Assembly (NCBI GenBank): GCA_016708845.1
Contig: JADJFB010000005.1
Location: 1 to 64,000, forward strand
Source of the DNA: Bacteroidota bacterium
GTDB taxonomy: Bacteria; Bacteroidota; Bacteroidia; B-17B0; Aurantibacillaceae
DNA: 64,000 bases
Reading direction: 5' to 3'
Under the pieces are notes generated by a model, which did not search any database, was not told where the DNA came from, and saw only the letters and a program-made list of their open reading frames with translations. The translations under genes were made by a program, and so were the position numbers. Of the stretch, positions 36,896-45,419 are shown in pieces; position 1 is the stretch's first letter; every line of letters begins with the position of its first letter.

Positions 36896-36939
36896 CAAAG
36901 TTATGACTTAAGTCATTTTTTAACGGTTACAAATGTTAC
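36896..36939 (-). promoter_or_regulatory. Promoter of the sulfur operon with Crp/Fnr-type activator site
   Basis: On the minus strand TAACTTTG (36896-36903) is a perfect TAnnTTTG -7 box, 20 bp from the rhodanese start. GTAACATTTGTAAC (36926-36939) is centred about 40-41 bp before the predicted start of transcription, the class II activator position of Crp/Fnr proteins. A separate perfect palindrome, ATGACTTAAGTCAT (36903-36916), lies between them and may bind another factor. Confidence 0.65.
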
Positions 36940-36986
36940 ACAACTAAAATATGAGGAAATAAAAATCCTAAGAGGATAGGGCACAC

Positions 36987-37661
36987 CTATTTCTTTATGA
37001 TTTCACCATCTTTCATTTCGATAATTCTATCGCTTTTGTGGGCAAAGTCATCATCATGAGTCACCGCTATAATTGTTTGACCATAATTTTGAGTTAAGTT
37101 TTGAAATATATCAAAAACAATATCGGTGTTTTTGCTATCCAAATTACCAGTTGGTTCATCTCCCATAATCATCAAAGGATCGTTTATGAGTGCTCTGGCA
37201 ATAGCAACTCGTTGCTGCTGACCACCAGATAATTTACCAGCCGATTTTAAAGCTTGATCTTGTAAGCCTAGTATTTCTAATTTTTGATAGGCTTTTTCTT
37301 CAATTTCTTTATCGTGCAACTTGCCTAATTTTAAAGCAGGAATCATCACATTATGTAAACATGAAAATTCGGGTAATAAATAATGGAATTGAAATACAAA
37401 TCCAATTTTCTCATTTCTAAGTTCGGCCAACTGATCTTTTGTTTGCCCAGTTACTAACTGATTATCAATGTATAATTCTCCATTGTAATCAGTATCCATA
37501 GTAGATAATATATATAGTAGGGTAGATTTCCCACTTCCTGATTTTCCTATCATAGATAAAAATTCGCCTTTCTTAACATCAAAAGCAATATTTTTTAATA
37601 CCTGAAATTCAACAGGATCATGAAAATACTTATCTATGTTTTTTGTTTCTAAAATATTCAT
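36987..37661 (-). CDS. ABC transporter ATP-binding protein (MacB/LolD type)
   Basis: The 224-residue ATPase has Walker A IGKSGSGKSTLLYIL near residue 38, the Q-loop FVFQFHYLLPEFSCLHN, signature KLSGGQQQRVAIARALINDP near 143, and Walker B MIMGDEPTGNLDSKNTDIV. The H-loop is VTHDDDF. The type-specific LPEFSCLHNVMIP segment places it in the LolD/MacB group that drives mechanotransmission rather than transport through its own pore. It is the last gene of an efflux operon with permease, adaptor and TolC, all on the same strand. Confidence 0.9.
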   Translation of the reverse strand: MNILETKNIDKYFHDPVEFQVLKNIAFDVKKGEFLSMIGKSGSGKSTLLYILSTMDTDYNGELYIDNQLVTGQTKDQLAELRNEKIGFVFQFHYLLPEFSCLHNVMIPALKLGKLHDKEIEEKAYQKLEILGLQDQALKSAGKLSGGQQQRVAIARALINDPLMIMGDEPTGNLDSKNTDIVFDIFQNLTQNYGQTIIAVTHDDDFAHKSDRIIEMKDGEIIKK

Positions 37662-37761
37662 ATGTGGATATTTATTATTCTTTAATTGTCATATGGTATA
37701 CGCCATGTATCTTTATTTGTGTTTGTTTGCAACAAACAAGTTGTAAGTAGCTATTTCATTT

Positions 37762-38984
37762 TTACTTTCTTAAAATTTCTACTGGATCAACGTTAGCGGC
37801 CTTTTTAGCCGGAATAAACCCGGCAAAAAATGTAATCACCAATCCTATTACTATTCCTTGTAGGTATTTTATTGGCTCATAATCAATCGGAAAATACCCT
37901 ATATCTCCACCTACATAAACGTTTTTAAGAATTGTAATAAGTACAGAGGCCATTAACACGCCACCAATAACACCTAAAAAGCCAATAGTAACTGCTTGTG
38001 TCACAAATATCCTGATGACATCTTTTCCTTTAAATCCTATTGCTTTTAAAATAGCAATGTCATTAATTTTCTGCGAAACAGTCATGTTTAAAATATTATA
38101 GATACCAAACCCTGCCACTAACAAAATAGTTAATGAAACAAAAGTGATAATAATCTTACGCATTTTGTTGGCAGCCATCAATGATTCATTAGCTTGCTTC
38201 CAACCTTCTGCTTTGTATCCAGTAATTTCAGATAATTTGGTTGCAATACCTTCCGCATTTTCTGGGTCAGTAATATTTACATTAATATCAGTGATATAAC
38301 TTGTTCCTTCTTTTAACAATTGCTGTGAAGCAGAAATGTTAATGTATGACTTTGTTTTATCAGTATTAGAGTTATTTGTTTTGAAAATTCCTAGTACTTT
38401 AAATGTTCGATTGACTCCTTTTGATGAAGTTAAATTAAGATTATCATTTATTCTTAAATTCATTTTTTCGGAAATACCACTTCCAATCACAATACCATTT
38501 GGATTTGATTTTAATAAATCAAAATTTCCTTCTACCATAAATGATTTAATATTATACATCAAATTAGCTTCATCTGGCTTTACGCCTACTGCTAATCCAG
38601 ATATTTGAGATTTACCATTATTATAGAAAACATTACTATTTACTTGTGGCGTTACAACAACAACCTCTTTTTGTTGCAAGATGATTTCGATAACTAAATT
38701 TGGATTTATAATCGTATTGTTTACTGGAACCACTTTTGGATTTATAATCAACGATTTACTATTATTTAAATGAATAAGTGCTTTACTAATTTCATCATCC
38801 TTATGCACCCTAATATGCGCAGTTGACTTAAAAACCGAAGAGGCTGAACTTTATCAAATCCCACCATCATGCTATTCATAAATATATAAATAGACATTCC
38901 CAATAAAACCCCAAGCACCGCCACTGCTGTTAACTTTTTATTAGAAACAATGTATGTTTTAGCAATTAATGAATTAATATTCAT
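37762..38984 (-). CDS. ABC transporter permease, FtsX/MacB-like (frameshifted)
   Basis: The start at 38984 gives one N-terminal helix (LTAVAVLGVLLGMSIYIFMN). The frame is lost at about 38845, then resumes as HIRVHKDDEISKALIHLNNS. A periplasmic domain of about 220 residues follows, then three C-terminal helices of the FtsX fold (IIITFVSLTILLVAGFGIYN, VTIGFLGVIGGVLMASVLIT, IVIGLVITFFAGFIPAKKAA) and the ending ANVDPVEILRK, typical of MacB/LolE permeases. The repaired length is about 407 residues. It works with the ATPase at 36987 and the adaptor just upstream (4-bp gap). Confidence 0.88.
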
Positions 38985-38988
38985 GATA

Positions 38989-40074
38989 TTATGGTTTTAA
39001 TGGAAGTAAAATATCATCTTGATTAATACTTTCAATACTTCAACGTACTCAGTAGATATAATACCTGTTTTAATAATGATAGCTTCATCCTTTCCCTTCA
39101 GATTTACTTTATTGCCAAAGCCAAGATATTGACGAGGAATTAATAACGCATTTTTCTTTTCATTGATTAAAATATTTGCTTCCAATTGAGTACCATACAA
39201 TGAACCATTTAGTGCTTGATCAAAATCGACTTTACAAATAAACGATTGCGTTTGTTGATCATAGGCAGATAGTATTTCGGTTACTTTACCATTGTAAACC
39301 GTATTTTTATTCGTATTCAATTTTATAAAAACAGTTTGTCCTAATTTTACTTGAGCAATACTGTTCTCATCTACATTTAAAACAGCTTGAATTTCTTTTT
39401 CGTTAGCTATTGTAGCAATCACATCACCTTTGCGAACATAATCACCGGTTGTTTTAAATTTTTTAATAATTGTTCCGCCTTCGGTAACAACAATTTTATT
39501 GTAATTCAATACAACTTCACTGTTTTAAATTGCCCGCTTGTAGTTATTTGTTGTTGTTTAGCTTGTTGCCAAAAAACAACGTCGGCCTGTTTTTTAAAGC
39601 GGTATAATTTGCTAATGAATTTTTAGCATTAAGCTGCGCATTTTCATATTCAACTTTTGAAACACTTTGGCTTTCGTATAAACGTTTGTAGCGTTCTTCC
39701 TGAGTTTTATCTTGCTGATATTTACTTTCTGCAAATAAAATATTTTGTTGTAATTGCTGCAAGGCTGGCGAATTAGAATTTAAATTTTCATTTGAGATTG
39801 CTAATTGTTGTTGCGAGGTTTGAGTGTTGATAGCATTAGTTTGGTTATCAATAGTTGCCAAACTGTCTCCTTTTTTAACTAGATTTCCAATTTCGAAATC
39901 AGCATTTTTTAAAACACCATCTGTTAATGCTGTTAAATTATATGAGCCGTCCCATTCTAATTGGCCCGACGCAAAAACTAATTCTTTAATATCTTGTACT
40001 AAAGGTTTAACTTCTTTATTATTTGAGCATGAAGCAACAAATAATGCGATTGAAATGATGAATACTTTCTTCAT
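38989..40074 (-). CDS. Periplasmic adaptor (HlyD/MacA-type membrane fusion) lipoprotein, frameshifted
   Basis: A lipoprotein signal (MKKVFIISIALFVASCSNNK) is followed by the first lipoyl half (SYNLTALTDGVLKNADFEIG, NLVKKGDSLATIDN) and a long coiled-coil hairpin (QQNILFAESKYQQDKTQEER to NAQLNAKNSLANYTAL). The frame then breaks near 39550 and 39510. The second lipoyl half and beta-barrel resume as VTEGGTIIKKFKTTGDYVRK and VLNVDENSIAQVKLGQTVFI. A last indel near 39020 shifts the tail to SINQDDILLPLKP, ending at 38989-38991. It bridges the FtsX-like permease and TolC. About 360 residues. Confidence 0.87.
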
Positions 40075-40075
40075 A

Positions 40076-41401
40076 TTAAAATTTATTATTAATGTCTATT
40101 TTATTTTTATTGAAACTAATATTTGCCAAAGCCAATACTTCATTTAATTTACTTTGCAATAACTCGTTTTGTGATATCAATAATTTATCGAGTGACAAAA
40201 TATTTTCTTTAAACTGATTGTAATTCTTATCGTACGTATCTTTTTTGAGAGAAACAATTTTCTTGTAGTTCTCTGCTTGCTTTACAGCTTTTTCGTAATC
40301 CAATAACAATTGTTGGTTTTTTAAATCATTTTCTTTAATGCTATGCTCTTCGGTGTTGCTAAGCATTTTTATTTGAATACTTTTGTTTTTGGTATTAGCT
40401 AAACGTTGAGCAGTAGGTAACTCTAAATTTAATTTAAGTCCTAAATAATTAAAGTTGGTGTTATTTGATGTAGAGTGAAAAAAAGATTCGTTACTTAAAT
40501 AGTGCCAACTAAAAGAAGACACAAAAGAAAGAGAAGGGAGATTTTGATACTTCAAAGATTTATATTCTTGCTTGGCAAGCAAATTTTGTAAGTGTGTATT
40601 CTCTACATCTAAATTATTTTTCACTTGTGTCATTTGATTGGAGTTTTCATAATTCCAAATACTCTCTGTGACTTCAGCACTGGTTTGATTTTCAAAAAAC
40701 AGATTTAATAACTGATATTGAATTTTTAAATTAACCTCCAACTGTTCTATTTTATCCTTGGTGCTTATGACATTTACCTCTGCCTCATTCACATCTTGTT
40801 TTCTTACAAGGCCTTCGTCAAATTTTTGTTTAATAATAGTTTGAATGTTTTCTGCTATTTTTAAGTTTTCTTGTAAGATTTCTTTTTGCCCATTAAAAGA
40901 AAGGATGTTTGAATAAATAGAATTTATTTTATTATATAACTGTAGTTCGTTCAACTTATTCTGATTATCGACTAACTGTTCATTAATTTTTGCAGATTTT
41001 ACTTGTGCAATATTTGAAAGATTAAAAATTTCGAATTGCGGCATAATGGCTAATGTAGAAACATATTGCTGTCCAATAGTGACTTCTTTAAATGTGCCTG
41101 CAGGTCCACCAAAAGCTTCGGCAGGTAAAAAACTCACCTGTTGATTCATATTATCTAATGCCTGAATAGTTGTTGGCACTCTCGGATTAAATACATTTCC
41201 AACCGCTGCTTTTTTTGTCAAATCAGCTATTTTAATTTGTAACTCAGCATTTACTAATGTGTAATTTTTATTTTTAGCTAAAGCAAATGCCTCATTAATC
41301 GTTGAAAATTTAACCTGTTCCTGCCCTTGAACTTTAATAACCGATAAACATAGTAGTAAGAGTATGGTCATTCGATGAGTATTATTTTTTACTTTCTTCA
41401 T
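40076..41401 (-). CDS. TolC-family outer-membrane efflux protein
   Basis: The 441-residue protein has a signal peptide (MTILLLLCLSVIKVQGQ) and two outer-membrane-efflux repeats with heptad-rich helices (KNYTLVNAELQIKIADLTKK, YNKINSIYSNILSFNGQKEI, LSKDTYD-like coil near the end). The region FPSLSF-like NLPSLSFVSSFSWHYLS marks the central strands. As in other TolC proteins it should form a trimeric channel across the outer membrane. It is the first gene of the operon TolC - adaptor - permease - ATPase, downstream of a TetR operator. Confidence 0.9.
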   Translation of the reverse strand: MKKVKNNTHRMTILLLLCLSVIKVQGQEQVKFSTINEAFALAKNKNYTLVNAELQIKIADLTKKAAVGNVFNPRVPTTIQALDNMNQQVSFLPAEAFGGPAGTFKEVTIGQQYVSTLAIMPQFEIFNLSNIAQVKSAKINEQLVDNQNKLNELQLYNKINSIYSNILSFNGQKEILQENLKIAENIQTIIKQKFDEGLVRKQDVNEAEVNVISTKDKIEQLEVNLKIQYQLLNLFFENQTSAEVTESIWNYENSNQMTQVKNNLDVENTHLQNLLAKQEYKSLKYQNLPSLSFVSSFSWHYLSNESFFHSTSNNTNFNYLGLKLNLELPTAQRLANTKNKSIQIKMLSNTEEHSIKENDLKNQQLLLDYEKAVKQAENYKKIVSLKKDTYDKNYNQFKENILSLDKLLISQNELLQSKLNEVLALANISFNKNKIDINNKF

Positions 41402-41420
41402 ATTGCTATTCTATTATTAC

Positions 41421-41436
41421 TTACCCGTTTGGGTAA
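41421..41436. promoter_or_regulatory. TetR operator upstream of the efflux operon
   Basis: TTACCCGTTTGGGTAA is a palindrome (arms TTACCC/GGGTAA) 20 bp before the tolC start. A near-identical sequence precedes the tetR gene itself, supporting an operator for that regulator. Confidence 0.75.
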
Positions 41437-41454
41437 AGTTTAGTTAAAAAAATT

Positions 41455-42069
41455 TTATGGTCTTATAGCTTGTTTTATAAAGCCCTTTACATGTTCTCTT
41501 CGTTCAAGCATGATTTTATTGTACTCATTATTATCAACACCTATTAGCACTTGAATCATAGGTTTTCCAACAAAAGGAAAAAGTATCATTGAAATCATAT
41601 TCATAAATAAGTGCTTTGGATCAATGGCTTTAATTTTTCCAGCATCTATCTCTTTCTGCACAGAATCAATAAACTTCGCAAACACATTATTAATTTCTCC
41701 ACTTAGATATTTTTTAATAAATCGCTCTGAATCCTTGTTGATTTCTGTAATTACGAATCGTGGAAGAGAAGAATTACGAAGTAACAAATTCATATAACTA
41801 TCAATAATTAAGTCTATTTTTTCTTCCAAAGAAATGTCCATTTGCAAGATGGAATTAATATTTCCACTCATTCTTTTAACGGCCATATTAAATATGGCAT
41901 CAAATAAGGCATCTTTACTCTTAAAATAATAGTGAAGCAAGCCTTTATTAACACTTGCTTTATCTGCAATCTCCTGCATTCTAGCGCCATCAAAGCCTTT
42001 CTCATGAAATACGACTTCCGCGGCATCTAAGATTTTTTGTTCGGTAGTATGATCAGATAAATTATTCAC
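41455..42069 (-). CDS. TetR/AcrR-family repressor of the efflux operon
   Basis: The 204-residue protein opens with the TetR helix-turn-helix: TEQKILDAAEVVFHEKGFDG and MQEIADKASVNKGLLHYYFK (recognition helix near residues 35-48). The ligand domain (residues 60-200) is helical and unconserved. It lies upstream of tolC on the same strand. Both genes carry TTACCYRTTTGGGTAA in front, so it probably represses the pump and itself until an effector binds. The drug or lipid recognised is unknown. Confidence 0.92.
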   Translation of the reverse strand: MNNLSDHTTEQKILDAAEVVFHEKGFDGARMQEIADKASVNKGLLHYYFKSKDALFDAIFNMAVKRMSGNINSILQMDISLEEKIDLIIDSYMNLLLRNSSLPRFVITEINKDSERFIKKYLSGEINNVFAKFIDSVQKEIDAGKIKAIDPKHLFMNMISMILFPFVGKPMIQVLIGVDNNEYNKIMLERREHVKGFIKQAIRP

Positions 42070-42088
42070 GATACAAATATAATACTAA

Positions 42089-42106
42089 TTTACCTATTTG
42101 GGTAAA
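42089..42106. promoter_or_regulatory. TetR operator upstream of tetR (autoregulation)
   Basis: TTTACCTATTTGGGTAAA, 20 bp before the tetR start, shares 14 of 16 core bases with the site at 41421. Confidence 0.75.
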
Positions 42107-42118
42107 TATTTTTTAAAA

Positions 42119-42146
42119 TTAAGGGATGAAATAATTCATCCCTTAA
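42119..42146 (-). terminator. Terminator of the persulfide dioxygenase/rhodanese operon
   Basis: A perfect 12-bp inverted repeat (TTAAGGGATGAA / TTCATCCCTTAA) is flanked by A/T runs, directly after the stop at 42150. Confidence 0.85.
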
Positions 42147-42149
42147 AAA

Positions 42150-43073
42150 TTACAACAAGGTTGATGGACAAACGTAATCAGTCACCTTAAACAAATTACT
42201 TGCTTTTAAAGCATTAAAGCCTCCAGTCACATCAATTAAGTTATTGTATCCTCTAGCCTTCAAAATCGAAATAAAAACCATGGAGCGATACCCAGATGCA
42301 CAATGTACATAGTACTTTTTATCTTTATCAATTTTAGTCATACTATCATTAATAAAATCTAAAGGAGCATTCATTGCATCTACAACATGTTCGCTGCTGT
42401 ATTCACTTGCTTTTCTAGCATCAATAATATTTACTTTTTCTTTTTTATTGATTTCAGCTAATTCTTCAGCGCTTACTGAATGAATTTGATCAATATCTTT
42501 ATTTGAAGCTTTCCAAGCATCAAAACCACCTTTTAAATATCCTAGGGCATTATCGTAACCCACACGGGCTAAACGTGTAATCACTTCAGCTTCTCTTCCT
42601 TCATCGGCAACGATCAATAGTTCTTGTTTTACACTTGGAATTAGTGTACCTACCCAAGTAGCAAAACTACCATCAATACCAATGTTTACCGAATTAGGAA
42701 TAAATCCTTTATTAAAATCTTGAGGCTTACGTGTATCAATAATTAAAGCTTGAGTTTCGTTAGCAGCTACTTCAAATTCAACCACAGATAAAGCTCTTGA
42801 TCCTTTTTGCATAACGTTGTCAATACTTTCATAACCCTTTATATTCATTAATACGTTTTGAGGGAAATAACCCGGAGGCGGTACTAAGCCAGTTAAAATT
42901 TCTTTAATGAATTGTTCTTTAGTTAATTTAGGATTCAAGGCGTAATTTACTTTCTTTTGATTCCCAAGCGTATCCGTTGTTTCCTTACTCATATTTTTAC
43001 CACATGCACTTCCTGCACCATGATTAGGATACACAATTAAATCATCGCTTAAAGGCATGATTTTATTTCGCAA
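42150..43073 (-). CDS. Double rhodanese part of an MBL-fold persulfide dioxygenase fusion (split by frameshift)
   Basis: This is the C-terminal 300 residues of the gene that starts at 43569. Correcting an extra T at about 43090 joins DLTEEKLAGHLYDSLRNKIM across the break. After the end of the MBL domain (DDLIVYPNHGAGSACGKNMS, the conserved YPxHGAGSxCG signature) come two rhodanese domains. The first has LIVADEGREAEVI where the Cys loop should be, so it is inactive. The second has YYVHCASGYRSM with active Cys. Such fusions oxidise glutathione or other persulfides to sulfite and can form thiosulfate. Confidence 0.9.
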   Translation of the reverse strand: MRNKIMPLSDDLIVYPNHGAGSACGKNMSKETTDTLGNQKKVNYALNPKLTKEQFIKEILTGLVPPPGYFPQNVLMNIKGYESIDNVMQKGSRALSVVEFEVAANETQALIIDTRKPQDFNKGFIPNSVNIGIDGSFATWVGTLIPSVKQELLIVADEGREAEVITRLARVGYDNALGYLKGGFDAWKASNKDIDQIHSVSAEELAEINKKEKVNIIDARKASEYSSEHVVDAMNAPLDFINDSMTKIDKDKKYYVHCASGYRSMVFISILKARGYNNLIDVTGGFNALKASNLFKVTDYVCPSTLL

Positions 43074-43077
43074 CGAA

Positions 43078-43569
43078 TCATATAAATGACCTGCTAAATT
43101 TCTCTTCGGTTAAATCAGCAATGACGTGTTGTGCTAAATCTGGGCGACCAACGTCTCCAATAAATAACGTATCACCACTAATAATACCATGTTCTTTACC
43201 GTTTTCGTCAATTAGTAAGTAAGTAGTACTTTCCATAGTGTGACCTGGTGTATGAAGCACTTTCACACTATAATTACCCACTTTAAATATCTGACCATCT
43301 TCGGCAGTAGTTGCTTTGTATGCTGGTTTAGCTGTTGGACCAAAAACGATTTCAGCACCAGCATGTTTCATTAAATCTAAATGCCCGCTCACAAAGTCAG
43401 CGTGAAAATGTGTTTCAAACACATATTTAATTTTCGCATTATCTTTTTTTGCTTTATCCATATAGGGTTGCACTTCTCTTAATGGATCAAAAATTGCTGC
43501 CTCACCGTTATTTTCTAAATAGTATGCTGCATGAGCAATACATCCTGTATAAATTTGTTCTACTTTCAT
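43078..43569 (-). CDS. MBL-fold persulfide dioxygenase domain (N-terminal part of split gene)
   Basis: The 163 residues show the ETHE1-like metallo-beta-lactamase fold. Motifs are THFHADFVSGH (His54, His56, Asp58), LHTPGHTMESTTYLL with the second His, and SGDTLFIGDVGRPDLA with the bridging Asp. These bind a single Fe(II) in persulfide dioxygenases. The last four residues (SRSFI) are out of frame. The protein truly continues into the rhodanese part at 42150-43073, giving about 472 residues. Cytoplasmic. It lies downstream of a small membrane-protein gene and a palindromic operator also found at the main sulfur operon. Confidence 0.92.
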   Translation of the reverse strand: MKVEQIYTGCIAHAAYYLENNGEAAIFDPLREVQPYMDKAKKDNAKIKYVFETHFHADFVSGHLDLMKHAGAEIVFGPTAKPAYKATTAEDGQIFKVGNYSVKVLHTPGHTMESTTYLLIDENGKEHGIISGDTLFIGDVGRPDLAQHVIADLTEEKFSRSFI

Positions 43570-43667
43570 TTTAATTTATTTTTTAAGATTTATATTTTTC
43601 ATTTAATGCCTCGCTAGTTAAAATAAGTTAAGGACATCTGCTTCCACATTTACTCATAACAATTACT

Positions 43668-43811
43668 TTAAAGTTTATTAATAGGATGGGTTTTATTATT
43701 ATCAATCGTCGTATCAATTACTTTTTTTGTAGGGGATAATTTATAAATCAAATAGCCGAAACCTACAGCTAAATGAAGAAGGATAATGATAAAAATAACA
43801 GTTGATAACAT
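43668..43811 (-). CDS. Small single-pass membrane protein
   Basis: A 47-residue frame from ATG 43811 begins MLSTVIFIIILLHLAVGFGY, one clear membrane helix, then a short basic tail (LSPTKKVIDTTIDNNKTHPI). It lies 99 bp upstream of the persulfide dioxygenase gene on the same strand and downstream of the 43914 palindrome. No family is recognised. Its position makes it a likely member of the sulfur-responsive transcript. It is short enough that chance cannot be excluded, but the helix-then-charged layout is convincing. Confidence 0.5.
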   Translation of the reverse strand: MLSTVIFIIILLHLAVGFGYLIYKLSPTKKVIDTTIDNNKTHPINKL

Positions 43812-43913
43812 GATTTTAGTGTTTAATGTTTACGGTACAAATTTCGGTTAGCTAAAATGAAATTGATATGAGGAATATCAGTTTTTAAACTAAAGTTTTT
43901 GATTCCTGCTGCT

Positions 43914-43961
43914 TAAGTAACAATTGTTACTTATAAACCTACTCAGGCAATAGTACCTTTA
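43914..43961 (+). promoter_or_regulatory. Divergent promoter region with Crp/Fnr-type palindrome
   Basis: TAAGTAACAATTGTTACTTA (43914-43933) is a perfect 20-bp palindrome. TACCTTTA (43954-43961) resembles a TAnnTTTG -7 box, putting the palindrome centre about 41 bp before the predicted transcript start of the gene at 43978. On the other strand TAGTTTAA (43885-43892) is similarly spaced for the 43811 gene. The core GTAACAATTGTTAC shares 12 of 14 bases with the site at 36926. Confidence 0.65.
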
Positions 43962-43977
43962 CTTAAAATTAAATATC

Positions 43978-44373
43978 ATGGAAAATCAAATCATTATTGG
44001 AAAAAGAGCTAGCTCTAACTTCTTTAGAAAAATGGGGACTCAATTAGATTTGCAAAATGGATTATATAAAGCCTACGAAAGTGTTTTAGGTATGACTTCA
44101 GGATCATGGAAAAAAACGCCAAAGTTTGACTACATTTTATTATTCAAAACGCTATATATCAAATGTGAAGGCTGCAGTCCTGAAGATTTTGAAGATGGAC
44201 ATGGTGCAGTTTACCAAATTAGTTTAGTATACAATAAAAACAGAAAACTAATTGTTCATGAAAGCAAAGAAAAAGAAGAAATATTTGCTTTAGCAGAAAA
44301 ACTAAAATCGTTTTATCATATTAAAATTAAAGATTCGGCAAGCGATAGAAGAAATCCAAAATGGATTGATTAA
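43978..44373 (+). CDS. Conserved-looking hypothetical protein upstream of yeiH
   Basis: The 131-residue soluble protein (MENQIIIGKRASSNFFRKMG to SASDRRNPKWID) has no signal peptide and no family I recognise. It has one CEGCSPEDFEDGHG stretch with a Cys pair and several aromatic strands (FDYILLFKTLYIKCEG, GAVYQISLVYNKNRKLIVHE), suggesting a small alpha/beta or beta-sandwich fold. It is 9 bp before the YeiH-type gene and shares its promoter, so a role with sulfur export or sensing is possible. That is inference from context only. Confidence 0.65.
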   Translation: MENQIIIGKRASSNFFRKMGTQLDLQNGLYKAYESVLGMTSGSWKKTPKFDYILLFKTLYIKCEGCSPEDFEDGHGAVYQISLVYNKNRKLIVHESKEKEEIFALAEKLKSFYHIKIKDSASDRRNPKWID

Positions 44374-44382
44374 ATTAAAACG

Positions 44383-45369
44383 ATGATAAGTACTGAAAAC
44401 ATATTAAAAGAATACAAAGGTGTATTGTTAGCAACAACGATTGGCTTAATAGCTTATTTTAGTTCGAGTTTTCTACCGGCATCGCTTAATAGTATTTTAC
44501 TAGCATTAATCATTGGAATGGTTGTTGGAAATTTTATAAAAATACCAGACAACTATCAATCTGGTATAGGATTTACGAGCAGTAAATTATTAGAGTTCTC
44601 CATTTTATTTTTAGCTTTTAGTATTAACTACACACATATTGCCAATTTAGGAGCAAAGAGTTTTAGCGTTATAGCTATTATGGTAGTTGTGATGTTATTA
44701 ATTACGTATTACTTAGCTATCAAAGTAAAATGCCCCGGTTCTACAGGCTGGCTTGTTGGTTTTGGAACTACTATTTGCGGCTCTTCTGCTATCGCAGCCT
44801 TATCTCCTAGTATAACAAAAAATAAAGATGATATTGCTATTTCGATGGCCGTTGTAAATTTATTTGGAAGTATTGGGATGATTATATTACCCATTATATT
44901 ACAAAATTTTAATTTAAATACGACTCAAATAGGATTAATGATTGGAGGCACACTTCATTCAGTTGGCAATGTAGCTGGATCTGGCTATTCTATTAGTAAT
45001 GAAGTTGGAGAAGCTGCCATTACATTTAAACTAGCCCGAGTAGCTTTATTGTCTCCTGCACTCATATTTTTCAATTACTTAGTAAACAAAAACAACGTTA
45101 AAAATATAAAAGACTTTTTTAATTTGCCTTGGTATTTATGGAGCTTTATAGGTATCACTATATTAAGTTCTTTAATAGATTTTCCTTCTAGTTTTTTAGA
45201 AATTATGGAAACTTTAGGCAAAGTAATTTTAACCATTGCTATGGCAGCAATTGGTTTAAAGGTAAGTTTTAAGAAATTATATGTATCTGGAAAGAGTGGG
45301 ATTGTATTTGGCCTAGTAATATTTATGTTGCAAATTTTACTAGTAACTGGGTTAATGCTGATTTTATAA
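44383..45369 (+). CDS. YeiH/UPF0324-family putative sulfate exporter
   Basis: The 328-residue protein has about ten membrane helices. YeiH-family features are GLIAYFSSSFLPASLNSILL, LEFSILFLAFSINYTHI, and the central GFGTTICGSSAIAALSPSIT, then GTLHSVGNVAGSGYSISNEV. Family members are annotated as sulfate exporters from their neighbours in sulfur-amino-acid regulons. Direct evidence is limited. Here it is opposite a persulfide dioxygenase across a shared palindrome, which fits export of oxidised sulfur. It ends 51 bp before the convergent ClC gene with only a weak hairpin between. Confidence 0.85.
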   Translation: MISTENILKEYKGVLLATTIGLIAYFSSSFLPASLNSILLALIIGMVVGNFIKIPDNYQSGIGFTSSKLLEFSILFLAFSINYTHIANLGAKSFSVIAIMVVVMLLITYYLAIKVKCPGSTGWLVGFGTTICGSSAIAALSPSITKNKDDIAISMAVVNLFGSIGMIILPIILQNFNLNTTQIGLMIGGTLHSVGNVAGSGYSISNEVGEAAITFKLARVALLSPALIFFNYLVNKNNVKNIKDFFNLPWYLWSFIGITILSSLIDFPSSFLEIMETLGKVILTIAMAAIGLKVSFKKLYVSGKSGIVFGLVIFMLQILLVTGLMLIL

Positions 45370-45419
45370 ATAAATTTAATGCGATAAAAAGCGGATAAGA
45401 TTAATTCTCTGCTTTTAAA

